Shown here one piece after another: positions 57,114 through 64,000 of a stretch of DNA of 64,000 nt. The notes below the pieces were generated by a model. The model saw nothing but the letters and a program-made list of their open reading frames with translations. It did no database searches and was not told the DNA's origin. Position 1 is the first letter of the stretch; the number at the start of each line of letters is the position of its first letter. The stretch lies in NCBI RefSeq assembly GCF_039621805.1, contig NZ_CP155073.1, positions 2,604,001 to 2,668,000 on the forward strand. The letters run 5' to 3'. The position numbers and the translations under genes were made by a program. The stretch comes from Paraburkholderia sp. PREW-6R (GTDB taxonomy: Bacteria; Pseudomonadota; Gammaproteobacteria; Burkholderiales; Burkholderiaceae).

Positions 57114-58124
57114 ATGTCGACCACGGTAACCCCTTCCGCCACGCCGACCTCGAACGGCAACGCCGGCCGCGTCGTGCGGTTTCTCGCGACGCGCGTCGGA
57201 CTCTCGCTGATCACGCTCTGGCTGTTGTCCGTGATCGTATTCGCGGGCGGTCAGTTGCTGCCCGGCGACATCGGCCGCGCTGTGCTCGGCCCGCTCGCCG
57301 ATGCCCGAGCGGTCGCCGCACTCGATCATCAACTCGGCGCTGATCGTCCGCTGATGACGCAATACGTGGACTGGATCACCCATTTCGTGCGCGGCGACAT
57401 GGGTCTTTCGTATGCCTATCGCGAACCCGTTCGACCGTTCATCGCCGATGCGCTCGCGCACTCCGCGAAACTCGGGCTGCTCGCGTTCGCCGTTGTCGTG
57501 CCGCTTGGCATTGCAGGCGGCGTGTGGTCCGCGATGCACGCGGGTCGCTGGCTCGATCGCACGATCAGCATTGCCGGATTGTCGGCGACAGTGGTGCCCG
57601 AATTCGTGTCGTCGATCGTGCTGATTCTCGTGTTCGGCGTGTGGCTGCGCTGGCTGCCGATCGAAGCATCGTACGCGCCCGATGCTGGCGTGCTCGAGCA
57701 GTTACGGCATCTGGTGCTGCCCGTGCTGCCGCTCGTGCTGGTGTTCTTCGGCTACATCGCACGAATGGCGCGCGCCGGCACCGTCGAGGCGCTCGATGCG
57801 GACTACACGCGCACCGCGATCCTGAAAGGGCTGCCGCGCCGCGTCGTGATCTGGCGGCATGTACTGCGCAACGCGCTGCTGCCCACCATCACCGTAGCCG
57901 CCACACAGCTCGGTTATATGATCGGCGGCCTCGTCGTGGTCGAGACGCTGTTTCATTATCAGGGGATCGGCTCGCTCATTTACAACGCCGCCAAGGCCAA
58001 AGATTTTCCGATGCTGGAAGCGGGTGTGCTGACGATCGGCGTGGTCTACACCGTCGCCAATCTCGTCGCGGATGCGCTGCATGTGCTGCTCAATCCGCGT
58101 CTGCGAGTGAGGAGCGCCGAATGA
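57114..58124 (+). CDS. peptide-type ABC transporter permease (DppB-like)
   Basis: A 336-residue inner-membrane permease with six hydrophobic segments. The ATPase-contact EAA loop reads ARAGTVEALDADYTRTAILKGL, followed by RHVLRNALLPTITVAATQLGYMIGGLVVVETLF, the DppB signature. The polar N-terminus is about 20 residues long. Its stop overlaps the next start by four bases (ATGA). Confidence 0.94.
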   Translation: MSTTVTPSATPTSNGNAGRVVRFLATRVGLSLITLWLLSVIVFAGGQLLPGDIGRAVLGPLADARAVAALDHQLGADRPLMTQYVDWITHFVRGDMGLSYAYREPVRPFIADALAHSAKLGLLAFAVVVPLGIAGGVWSAMHAGRWLDRTISIAGLSATVVPEFVSSIVLILVFGVWLRWLPIEASYAPDAGVLEQLRHLVLPVLPLVLVFFGYIARMARAGTVEALDADYTRTAILKGLPRRVVIWRHVLRNALLPTITVAATQLGYMIGGLVVVETLFHYQGIGSLIYNAAKAKDFPMLEAGVLTIGVVYTVANLVADALHVLLNPRLRVRSAE

Positions 58125-59035
58125 GCACAGTCGTTCCATCCGCCAAACCGCCTGAGCCGACCGGGCCGAACCCCACGCCGACATCAACGCCAGAACCGCT
58201 CGCGGCGGAGCCGCGCTTCGACCGGTTGCGCGTACTGCTGCGCTCGCCCACGTTTGTGATTGGCGTGGTGATCGTCGTCTGGTGGATTGTTTGCGCAATC
58301 GCGGGACAGTGGATCGTGCGGCTCGACCCGTACGCGTCCGACCCGCTCAATTCGTTGACGCCGCCCGACCACACGCATTGGTTCGGCACCGACCAGCTTG
58401 GCCGCGACGTGTTCTCGCGCGTGATTGTCGGCGCTCGCGACATTCTGACGATCGCCCCGCTCGCCACGTTGCTCGGCACCGTCGCGGGCACCGCGCTTGG
58501 ACTCGTGGTCGGCTATTTCGACGGCTGGGTCGACAACGTGATCGGCCGCGCAATCGACGCGGTGCTCGCCCTGCCGCTCGTGATCGTCGCGCTGCTCGCG
58601 CTCGCTGCCGTGGGCGCGTCGAACTTCACGGTGATTCTCGTGATCGGCGTGACGTTCACGCCGATCACGGCCCGCACGGTGCGCGCCGCCGTGTTCGCCG
58701 AGCGGCATCTCGACTACGTCGCCGCCGCGCAACTGCGTGGCGAGCACGCGCCCTACATCATGTTTGCCGAAATTCTGCCGAACGTGCTGCCGCCGATCAT
58801 CGTCGAGGCCACCGTGCGGCTCGGCTACGCGATCTTCGCGGTCGCCACGCTGTCGTTTCTCGGCTTCGGCATCCAGCCGCCATCCGCCGACTGGGGGCTC
58901 GCCCTGTCCGAGTCGTACACGCTGATGGCAGGCGGCGCATGGTGGACCGTCGTGTTCGCGGCGGGCGCAATCGCGTCGCTGGTGGTCGGCGTCAATCTGA
59001 TCGCAGACAGCGTGCAAGGTGTGATCGACCGATGA
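58121..59035 (+). CDS. peptide-type ABC transporter permease (DppC-like)
   Basis: A 304-residue partner permease. A Pro/Thr-rich N-terminus of about 35 residues precedes the first helix; then HWFGTDQLGRDVFSRVIVGAR, the DppC hallmark, and the EAA loop YVAAAQLRGEHAPYIMFAEILPNVLPPIIVEATV. It is translationally coupled at both ends, overlapping the preceding stop and the following start by four bases. Confidence 0.94.
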   Translation: MSTVVPSAKPPEPTGPNPTPTSTPEPLAAEPRFDRLRVLLRSPTFVIGVVIVVWWIVCAIAGQWIVRLDPYASDPLNSLTPPDHTHWFGTDQLGRDVFSRVIVGARDILTIAPLATLLGTVAGTALGLVVGYFDGWVDNVIGRAIDAVLALPLVIVALLALAAVGASNFTVILVIGVTFTPITARTVRAAVFAERHLDYVAAAQLRGEHAPYIMFAEILPNVLPPIIVEATVRLGYAIFAVATLSFLGFGIQPPSADWGLALSESYTLMAGGAWWTVVFAAGAIASLVVGVNLIADSVQGVIDR

Positions 59036-61203
59036 ACAGCGCACCACCCTCCTCGTTTCCCGCTTTCGACGTGTCGAAAAGCGACCGTACCGATGCGCTG
59101 ACCGTGGTCGGCCTGACGGTCACGTACCGGATGCGCGGACGCGATCGCGAAGTGCTGCAGGACGTGTCCTTTCGCGTGCGACGTGGCGAAGCCTATGGTC
59201 TGGTCGGCGAATCCGGTTGCGGCAAGTCCACTGTCGCGATGGCCGCGCTGCGTTATCTGCCGCGCAACGGCAAGCTCAAGGCGGGCAAGATCATCATGGC
59301 CGGCCAGGACGTGCACAAGCTCAATGCCGACGCGCTGCGAACCCTGCGCGCCAACGCGATTTCGATGGTCTATCAGGACCCGGGCCGCGCGCTGAATCCG
59401 TCGCTCACGATTGCCCGTCAGGTCACCGAAGCCTTCGAGGCCGCGGGCGTTTCGCGTGAGGAAGCCGTCACCCGTTCGCTGGCGATGCTCGAGCGCGTGC
59501 GCATCGCAGCACCCGAACGCGTGATGGAGAGCTATCCCCACCAGCTGTCGGGCGGCATGCAGCAGCGCGTGGTGATCGCGATGGCGCTCGCATCGAACCC
59601 GGCGCTGCTGATTCTCGACGAGCCGACCACCGGCCTCGACGCAACCGTCGAAGCGGAAGTACTCGATCTCGTCGCGCAATTGCGTGAAGAACTCGGCACC
59701 GCGGTGCTGTTCATCAGCCATAACCTCGCGGTCATTGGGCGCATGTGCGATCGCGTCGGCGTGTTGTACGCGGGCAAGCTGGTCGAAGAAGGCGCAACCG
59801 ACGACGTGTTCTTGCGCCCGCGTCATCCCTATACGGTCGGACTGCTGCGCTGTCTGCCCACGGCGGGCCGCAGCAAGGATACCGAACGGCTCGATACGAT
59901 TGCGGGCAGCCTGCCGGCGCCTGGCTCCGTCGTGCAAGGCTGTCTCTATGCGGACCGCTGCCGTCTTGCCGACGAACGCTGCCGCCGTGAAGCACCGCCG
60001 CCGTATCGGGTAAGCGCGGTGCATGGCGATCAGATGTCGCGTTGCCATTATCACGAGCGCGCTATCGCTCTGCCACGCGCAGGCGCGGAGACGCTGGCTC
60101 AGCCCGCGCCAGCCGCGCATCGCGAGCGACCCGCCGCGCCCGTGCTGCGCGCGGACAAACTCTCCCGGACGTTCCGCGTCGGCGGCGCCGCGCTGCGCGC
60201 CGTCGACGACGTGTCGATCGAACTCGCGAGTGGCGAGACGCTCGGTCTCGTCGGCGAATCGGGCAGCGGCAAGACCACGCTCGCCAAGCTGATGCTCGGG
60301 CTGCTGACGCCGGACGCCGGCGCCGTGCTCGAACTCGATGGCGCGCCGCTCGCCGCGCGCGTCACACGACGCGACGACGAGCAGGTCAAATCGCTGCAGA
60401 TCGTGTTCCAGAATCCGGATTCGGCGCTCAACCGCGCGCATTCGGTGAGGCGGCTGATTGGCCGTGCGCTGTCCCGTCTCGGCAGGCTGCGCGGCGCCGC
60501 CATCGACGCACGGCTCGCCACGCTCGCCGCGTCCGTGCGGCTGCCGGAGCGCTATCTGGGCTCGCGCACGCGGCAGCTTTCCGGTGGCCTGAAGCAACGC
60601 GTGGCCATTGCGCGCGCGTTTGCAGGGGAGCCGCGTGTCGTGGTTTGCGACGAACCGACCTCCGCGCTCGACGTCTCCGTGCAGGCCGCGATTCTCAATC
60701 TGCTCGCCGACCTGCAACGCGAACGCGGCGTGAGCTACATGTTCATTTCGCACGACCTGCATGTGGTGCGCTACCTGTCGGACCGGATCGCCGTGCTGTA
60801 CCTCGGCCGACTAATGGAAATCGGACCCGCTGCGGCGGTGTTCGACGGCCCACAGCATCCTTATACCGAAGCGCTGCTCTCGTCCGTGCCGACACTCGAA
60901 GGCGGGCGTCATCAGTCACGCATCCGACTTTCGGGCGACCTGCCAAGCGCGGCGTCGCCACCGTCTGGCTGCGTGTTTCACACGCGCTGTCCGCGCAAGC
61001 TCGGCGCGATCTGCGAACAGCAGGACCCGCCGTTTCTCGACGCCAGCACGAACGACGGTCGGCACGCCGGCGTCCATCGCATTCGTTGCCATATCCCCGT
61101 CGACGAACTGCGCGCATTGCAGCACGCGTCGCGCAACGGCGCGGGCGTCAGTTCGCCCGACAGTTCAGCGAGCGCCCGTGAAAACGCGGACCAAAGCGAA
61201 TAG
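59032..61203 (+). CDS. fused dual-ATPase ABC transporter subunit (DppD-DppF type)
   Basis: A 723-residue protein with two complete ABC ATPase halves. The first has Walker A GESGCGKST (59-67), signature LSGGMQQR and LLILDEPTTGLDATVE, and an oligopeptide-type C-terminal segment with Cys residues. The second has GESGSGKTT, LSGGLKQR and VCDEPTSALDVSVQ, and a similar cysteine-bearing tail (CVFHTRCPRKLGAICEQ). It replaces the separate D and F subunits of Dpp/Opp systems, so one polypeptide energises both permeases. It ends in a Ser-rich tail. Its start overlaps the permease stop. Confidence 0.95.
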   Translation: MNSAPPSSFPAFDVSKSDRTDALTVVGLTVTYRMRGRDREVLQDVSFRVRRGEAYGLVGESGCGKSTVAMAALRYLPRNGKLKAGKIIMAGQDVHKLNADALRTLRANAISMVYQDPGRALNPSLTIARQVTEAFEAAGVSREEAVTRSLAMLERVRIAAPERVMESYPHQLSGGMQQRVVIAMALASNPALLILDEPTTGLDATVEAEVLDLVAQLREELGTAVLFISHNLAVIGRMCDRVGVLYAGKLVEEGATDDVFLRPRHPYTVGLLRCLPTAGRSKDTERLDTIAGSLPAPGSVVQGCLYADRCRLADERCRREAPPPYRVSAVHGDQMSRCHYHERAIALPRAGAETLAQPAPAAHRERPAAPVLRADKLSRTFRVGGAALRAVDDVSIELASGETLGLVGESGSGKTTLAKLMLGLLTPDAGAVLELDGAPLAARVTRRDDEQVKSLQIVFQNPDSALNRAHSVRRLIGRALSRLGRLRGAAIDARLATLAASVRLPERYLGSRTRQLSGGLKQRVAIARAFAGEPRVVVCDEPTSALDVSVQAAILNLLADLQRERGVSYMFISHDLHVVRYLSDRIAVLYLGRLMEIGPAAAVFDGPQHPYTEALLSSVPTLEGGRHQSRIRLSGDLPSAASPPSGCVFHTRCPRKLGAICEQQDPPFLDASTNDGRHAGVHRIRCHIPVDELRALQHASRNGAGVSSPDSSASARENADQSE

Positions 61204-61376
61204 CGGCGCTTGCGCGCTGATAGTTGGGCGCACGGGTGGTCACCGATAGGTCGTGCGGATTTCCGGCATGCGCGACGCGCGCCGTCGCCCGCAGCGCGGC
61301 AGTTCAGCGCCGCAGGAACCAAACCGGAACGTGCGCCTCATATCTACTCAACGTTCGATATGAGGGCACCCACAAC

Positions 61377-61859
61377 ATGCAAAGAAACGTCCCCCGCGCC
61401 ACGGCGCGCGCAACGGCCGCCCTGATCGCGGCCGCCGCCTTTGGCTTCGCAACGCTCGCGAGCGCCCAGACCCCGGCGCAGCCGGCCACCGGAGCAGCCC
61501 AGCCGCTGCAGCCCACCCTCTCCCAGGCCGCGCCGCCGGTCGATCCTACGTTTTCCGCCTACTCGCTGCTACAAACCTGCAAACAGAAGAGCGACAACGT
61601 CGCGCAAGGCCAATGCGTCGGCGCCATCCGCGGGATCATCCACGGTTATCAGTACGGCGTGCTATTCCTCGGCCAGCGCTCGGCATTGCCGGCTAATGAA
61701 ACGCAGCGCGTATCACTGTGCTTGCGCGATGCCCAGGTGTCGTCGATCGTGGACGATTTCATCTCCGACGCCTCGCAAGTCAGCGACGACTCACTCAAGC
61801 ACACGCCCGCTGAAGTCGCCGTACTCGGCTCCGTGCACATGCATCACGGCTGCAATTGA
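61377..61859 (+). CDS. exported Rap1a/Tai-like protein
   Basis: A 160-residue protein with a signal peptide ending near LASAQ (about 31), a Pro/Ala-rich linker, then a small helical domain. The domain pattern is LLQTCKQK...GQCVGAIRGIIHGYQYG, CLRDAQVSSIVDDFI, and TPAEVAVLGS before a last Cys (HHGCN). The spacing of Cys, the GxxxG-type second helix and the L..TPAEV..LGS segment resemble Rap1a/Tai-family proteins, some of which are T6SS immunity proteins. No effector or secretion gene is visible nearby. The family match is by eye and moderate. Confidence 0.62.
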   Translation: MQRNVPRATARATAALIAAAAFGFATLASAQTPAQPATGAAQPLQPTLSQAAPPVDPTFSAYSLLQTCKQKSDNVAQGQCVGAIRGIIHGYQYGVLFLGQRSALPANETQRVSLCLRDAQVSSIVDDFISDASQVSDDSLKHTPAEVAVLGSVHMHHGCN

Positions 61860-61986
61860 GGCGTTCAGACCGTCGACGTCGGGCGCCAGCGGCGTGGGTG
61901 GCGGTTGTGCCCTGATGACGATAGCGTAGTCGCCATTGCGGCTCGGCCGCTACGCCACCCGTAGCGGCGCCGCATCTCACGGCACC

Positions 61987-62832
61987 TCACAGCATCTCGA
62001 GCGGACGCTTGCTGCGCGGCGGCTTGAAAAAGCCGTCGATGGCCGCCAGTTCGTCGGCGTTGAGCGTCAGCTGCGACGCGCGGTGGTTGTCGCGCACGTG
62101 CTCGACGTTCCCCGACTTCGGAATCGCGGACACGCCAGGCTGCATCAGCACCCATGCAAGCGCGACCTGAAATGCGGAGACGCCGCGCGCCTGGCCGATG
62201 TCGTCGAGTGGAGAACGCCTGGGCAGCCGTGCATGGTCGACCGGACTGTATGCCATTGCGGGCAAGCCGCGTGCGGCGAGCCACGGCAGCAGATCGAACT
62301 CGGGGCCGCGTCGCGCTACGTTGAACAGAATCTGATTGGTCGCGCAGGCTTCGCCGCCCGGTATCGCGAAGAGTTCTTCCATGTCGTCGGTGTCGAAGTT
62401 GCTCACGCCCCAATGGCGGATCTTGCCGGACGCACGCAACGCCTCCAGTCCTTCGACCGTTTCTTCGAGCGGCACCGAGCCGCGCCAATGCAGCAGATAC
62501 AGATCGAGCCTGTCGGTTTTCAGCCGCTTCAGGCTTTGCTCGCACGCGTGCGTCATCGCGCGCCGGCTCGCGTTATGCGGATACACCTTGCTCACGAGAA
62601 ACACCTGTTCGCGCAATCCGGCCAATGCTTCGCCGACGAGCGTTTCAGTCTTGCCGTCGCCGTACATCTCCGCGGTGTCGATCAGCGTCATGCCGAGTTC
62701 GATTCCGCAGCGCAATGCGGCGATGTCGGATGCGCGCCGCGAGGGATGCTCGCCCATTTCCCAGGTGCCCTGCCCCAGTTTCGGAATACGCTCGCCGTCG
62801 GGCAAACTCACGGTGGCAATCTCGCTAGTCAT
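61987..62832 (-). CDS. aldo/keto reductase
   Basis: A 281-residue TIM-barrel oxidoreductase of the AKR superfamily, NADPH-dependent. The catalytic tetrad can be seen: Asp and Tyr in DTAEMYGDGKTE, Lys in LVSKVYP and His in YLLHWRG. The cofactor segment AIPKSGNVEHVRDN lies near the C-terminus. The natural substrate cannot be told. It is convergent with the Rap1a-like gene and divergent from the GntR regulator, with 218 bases between starts. Confidence 0.93.
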   Translation of the reverse strand: MTSEIATVSLPDGERIPKLGQGTWEMGEHPSRRASDIAALRCGIELGMTLIDTAEMYGDGKTETLVGEALAGLREQVFLVSKVYPHNASRRAMTHACEQSLKRLKTDRLDLYLLHWRGSVPLEETVEGLEALRASGKIRHWGVSNFDTDDMEELFAIPGGEACATNQILFNVARRGPEFDLLPWLAARGLPAMAYSPVDHARLPRRSPLDDIGQARGVSAFQVALAWVLMQPGVSAIPKSGNVEHVRDNHRASQLTLNADELAAIDGFFKPPRSKRPLEML

Positions 62833-63050
62833 GCTGACTCCTCGGAATGGCTGAATGAAGATTCATGCGCCGCAGCAATAAGGGGGCCGACGACGCACGC
62901 TCGGCCGCGACGCGCGGCGTGTGCTACGAAAAACATATCAGGAAGTTTAGCCGTTGGACGCACGCAGATTGGGGCCATCAGACAAACGCCTGCTATAACG
63001 TGGCGCGCCGATGTTTTAGAATTGCCGCTTGCCCCTCTTGCGTGAGCCAC

Positions 63051-63797
63051 ATGACCTCTGCCTCGGAAGACCGCTGGCGCGACCTGCGCCCGGACCCGGA
63101 AAACGACACGCCGCTCTATCTGCAACTTGCCCGCAAGCTCGGCAGCGCGATTCACGAAAACCGTTGGAACGCGGGTGAGGCGTTGCCTTCGGAGCGCGTG
63201 TTGTCGGAGGCGCTCGGCGTCTCGCGAATCACGTCACGCAAGGCAATTGCGTTGCTCGTCGAACAGGGATTGATCCGGCGCACACAAGGCGCGGGCAGTT
63301 TCATCACACCACGGTATGAAGATCCGCTGTCGCGGCTGTCGAGCTTCAGTGAAATGCTGCGGCGGCGCGGATTCACGCCGAGTTCAAAATGGCTTTCACG
63401 CGAGATCCTGCCGGCCAATCGCGACGAAGTCATTCAACTCGGTTTGTCGCCGGCGGCGGCCGTCACGCGGCTGCGCCGTCTGCGACTCGCGGACGGCATT
63501 GTGATGGCAGTCGAAAATTCCACCTTTCCGGCGGCGATCATTCCCGATCCGCAAGCGATCGGCGACTCGCTCTATTCGTACCTCGAACAGCGCGGGCTGA
63601 CCATCGTGCGCGCACTGCAACATTTTCGCGCGGTGAATGCGAGCGACGAAATTGCGCAGCAGATGAGCATTGCGCCCAACGAGGCGCTGCTGCTGATCAC
63701 GCGGGTTGGCTACACGGCGGATCAGCGCGCGATCGAACTGACGGACACGTATTGCCGCAATGACTACTACGACTTCGTCGCTGAGTTGAGGAAGTAG
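63051..63797 (+). CDS. GntR-family (UTRA domain) transcriptional regulator
   Basis: A 248-residue regulator. The winged helix-turn-helix is at about residues 20-88, with GEALPSERVLSEALGVSRITSRKAIALLVEQGLIRRTQGAGSFI; the C-terminal UTRA domain follows, ending with TDTYCRNDYYDFVAELRK. This arrangement is the HutC/NagR group, often controlling amino-sugar, sugar or histidine genes. ATG 63051 begins just ahead of the HTH; the frame open to 62865 is not family-like. The adjacent aldo/keto reductase is divergent and could be a target. Confidence 0.92.
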   Translation: MTSASEDRWRDLRPDPENDTPLYLQLARKLGSAIHENRWNAGEALPSERVLSEALGVSRITSRKAIALLVEQGLIRRTQGAGSFITPRYEDPLSRLSSFSEMLRRRGFTPSSKWLSREILPANRDEVIQLGLSPAAAVTRLRRLRLADGIVMAVENSTFPAAIIPDPQAIGDSLYSYLEQRGLTIVRALQHFRAVNASDEIAQQMSIAPNEALLLITRVGYTADQRAIELTDTYCRNDYYDFVAELRK

Positions 63798-63860
63798 CTT
63801 CCTCGCCACACAGCGCGCGGCGCGTGCCGCGCGCCTGACCTCGTCTCCAGCCGACGCGCA

Positions 63861-64000
63861 TCACTCCCAGCTTGCCGCATGCGCGCCGATCCGCGCCGGC
63901 GGCAATGCGAAACGGGCGGGCGTCTCCTCCATCTGCTCCGCCGGCAAAACGCCGAGCACGCGGCCAAATGCCGAGTCGACCGTGCCGAGACAATCGCGCA
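63861..64000 (-). CDS. 3' end of an unidentified protein-coding gene
   Basis: On the - strand one frame stays open from the window edge for 46 codons to a TGA at 63861-63863, reading ...GTVDSAFGRVLGVLPAEQM...PARFALPPARIGAHAASWE. It looks protein-like and lies tail to tail with the regulator gene. The ending resembles those of CoA-transferase-type proteins only vaguely, so I give no function. It is cut by the window end. Confidence 0.45.
   Translation of the reverse strand, partial: RDCLGTVDSAFGRVLGVLPAEQMEETPARFALPPARIGAHAASWE

Noticed and set aside
58825..60762. 645-codon - frame opposite the ABC ATPase fusion
   Set aside because: Antisense shadow without domains; the + strand product has two complete ATPases.
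61377..61859. Type VI secretion or toxin-immunity module
   Set aside because: No effector, VgrG, Hcp or Tss gene is present in the window; only the single immunity-like fold remains.
1..64000. Prophage, IS element, integron or genomic island
   Set aside because: No integrase, transposase, terminal repeats or tRNA-end duplication seen; both tRNA genes are followed by ordinary terminators and core genes.

Overview
The window is high-GC DNA (my estimate is low to mid 60s percent) from a betaproteobacterium of the Burkholderiaceae. Paraburkholderia or a close relative is the best guess. This rests on the protein sequences and on neighbourhoods such as clpS-clpA opposite cspA, livK-livHMGF, ileS-lspA-coaBC-dut and a stand-alone second fusA. 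It looks like a primary-chromosome housekeeping segment: dense genes in short operons, ordinary Rho-independent terminators, two tRNA genes, and no rRNA, IS element, prophage or CRISPR array that I can see.

Layout. 0-9.5 kb: a DUF2520 Rossmann protein, an EthD-like protein, a YggT membrane protein, tRNA-Gly(CCC), trmB, uppP, a DUF1439 lipoprotein, a YkgJ cysteine-cluster protein with a His/Ser repeat, hemN, tRNA-Leu(CAA) and an amino-acid permease. 9.5-18.4 kb: an exported alpha/beta hydrolase, a 19-copy octanucleotide repeat, poxB, a RsuA-type pseudouridine synthase, a tiny membrane protein, a YeeZ-like SDR with an odd insertion, a ferredoxin-reductase fusion, an ArgD-type aminotransferase and a GNAT protein. 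18.4-23.9 kb: the branched-chain amino-acid ABC transporter livK-livHMGF, with a possible NtrC/sigma-54 control region. 24-27.3 kb: fkpB-ispH, radC, rpmB-rpmG. 27.4-31.3 kb: de novo NAD synthesis, nadB facing nadA-nadC. 31.3-37.2 kb: fatty-acid desaturase, MscS channel, purN-rsmB, ribF. 37.4-43.7 kb: ileS-lspA-coaBC-(LLM oxidoreductase)-dut, all on the + strand. 43.7-50.5 kb: clpS-clpA, cspA, an orphan glycosyltransferase-like protein, icd, rluE. 50.9-54.9 kb: a small exported Ala/Lys/His protein, a DUF192 protein, fusA2, a cupin. 55.3-61.2 kb: a four-gene peptide-type ABC transporter operon with a Tat-type binding protein and a double-ATPase fusion. 61.3-64 kb: a Rap1a/Tai-like exported protein, an aldo/keto reductase, a GntR/UTRA regulator and the 3' end of a further gene.

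How they fit together. NadB makes iminoaspartate, NadA makes quinolinate and NadC makes the mononucleotide. RibF makes FMN and FAD, which NadB and other flavoproteins here could use. CoaBC makes 4'-phosphopantetheine. UppP, IspH and LspA serve envelope and isoprenoid metabolism. The ClpS adaptor delivers substrates to ClpA.

I found no clear undescribed defence or mobile system. The observations most worth a second look are the 8-bp tandem array between convergent genes, the regulatory motifs upstream of liv and icd, the Rap1a-like protein outside any visible secretion cluster, the insertion in the YeeZ-like SDR, and several small or orphan exported proteins.
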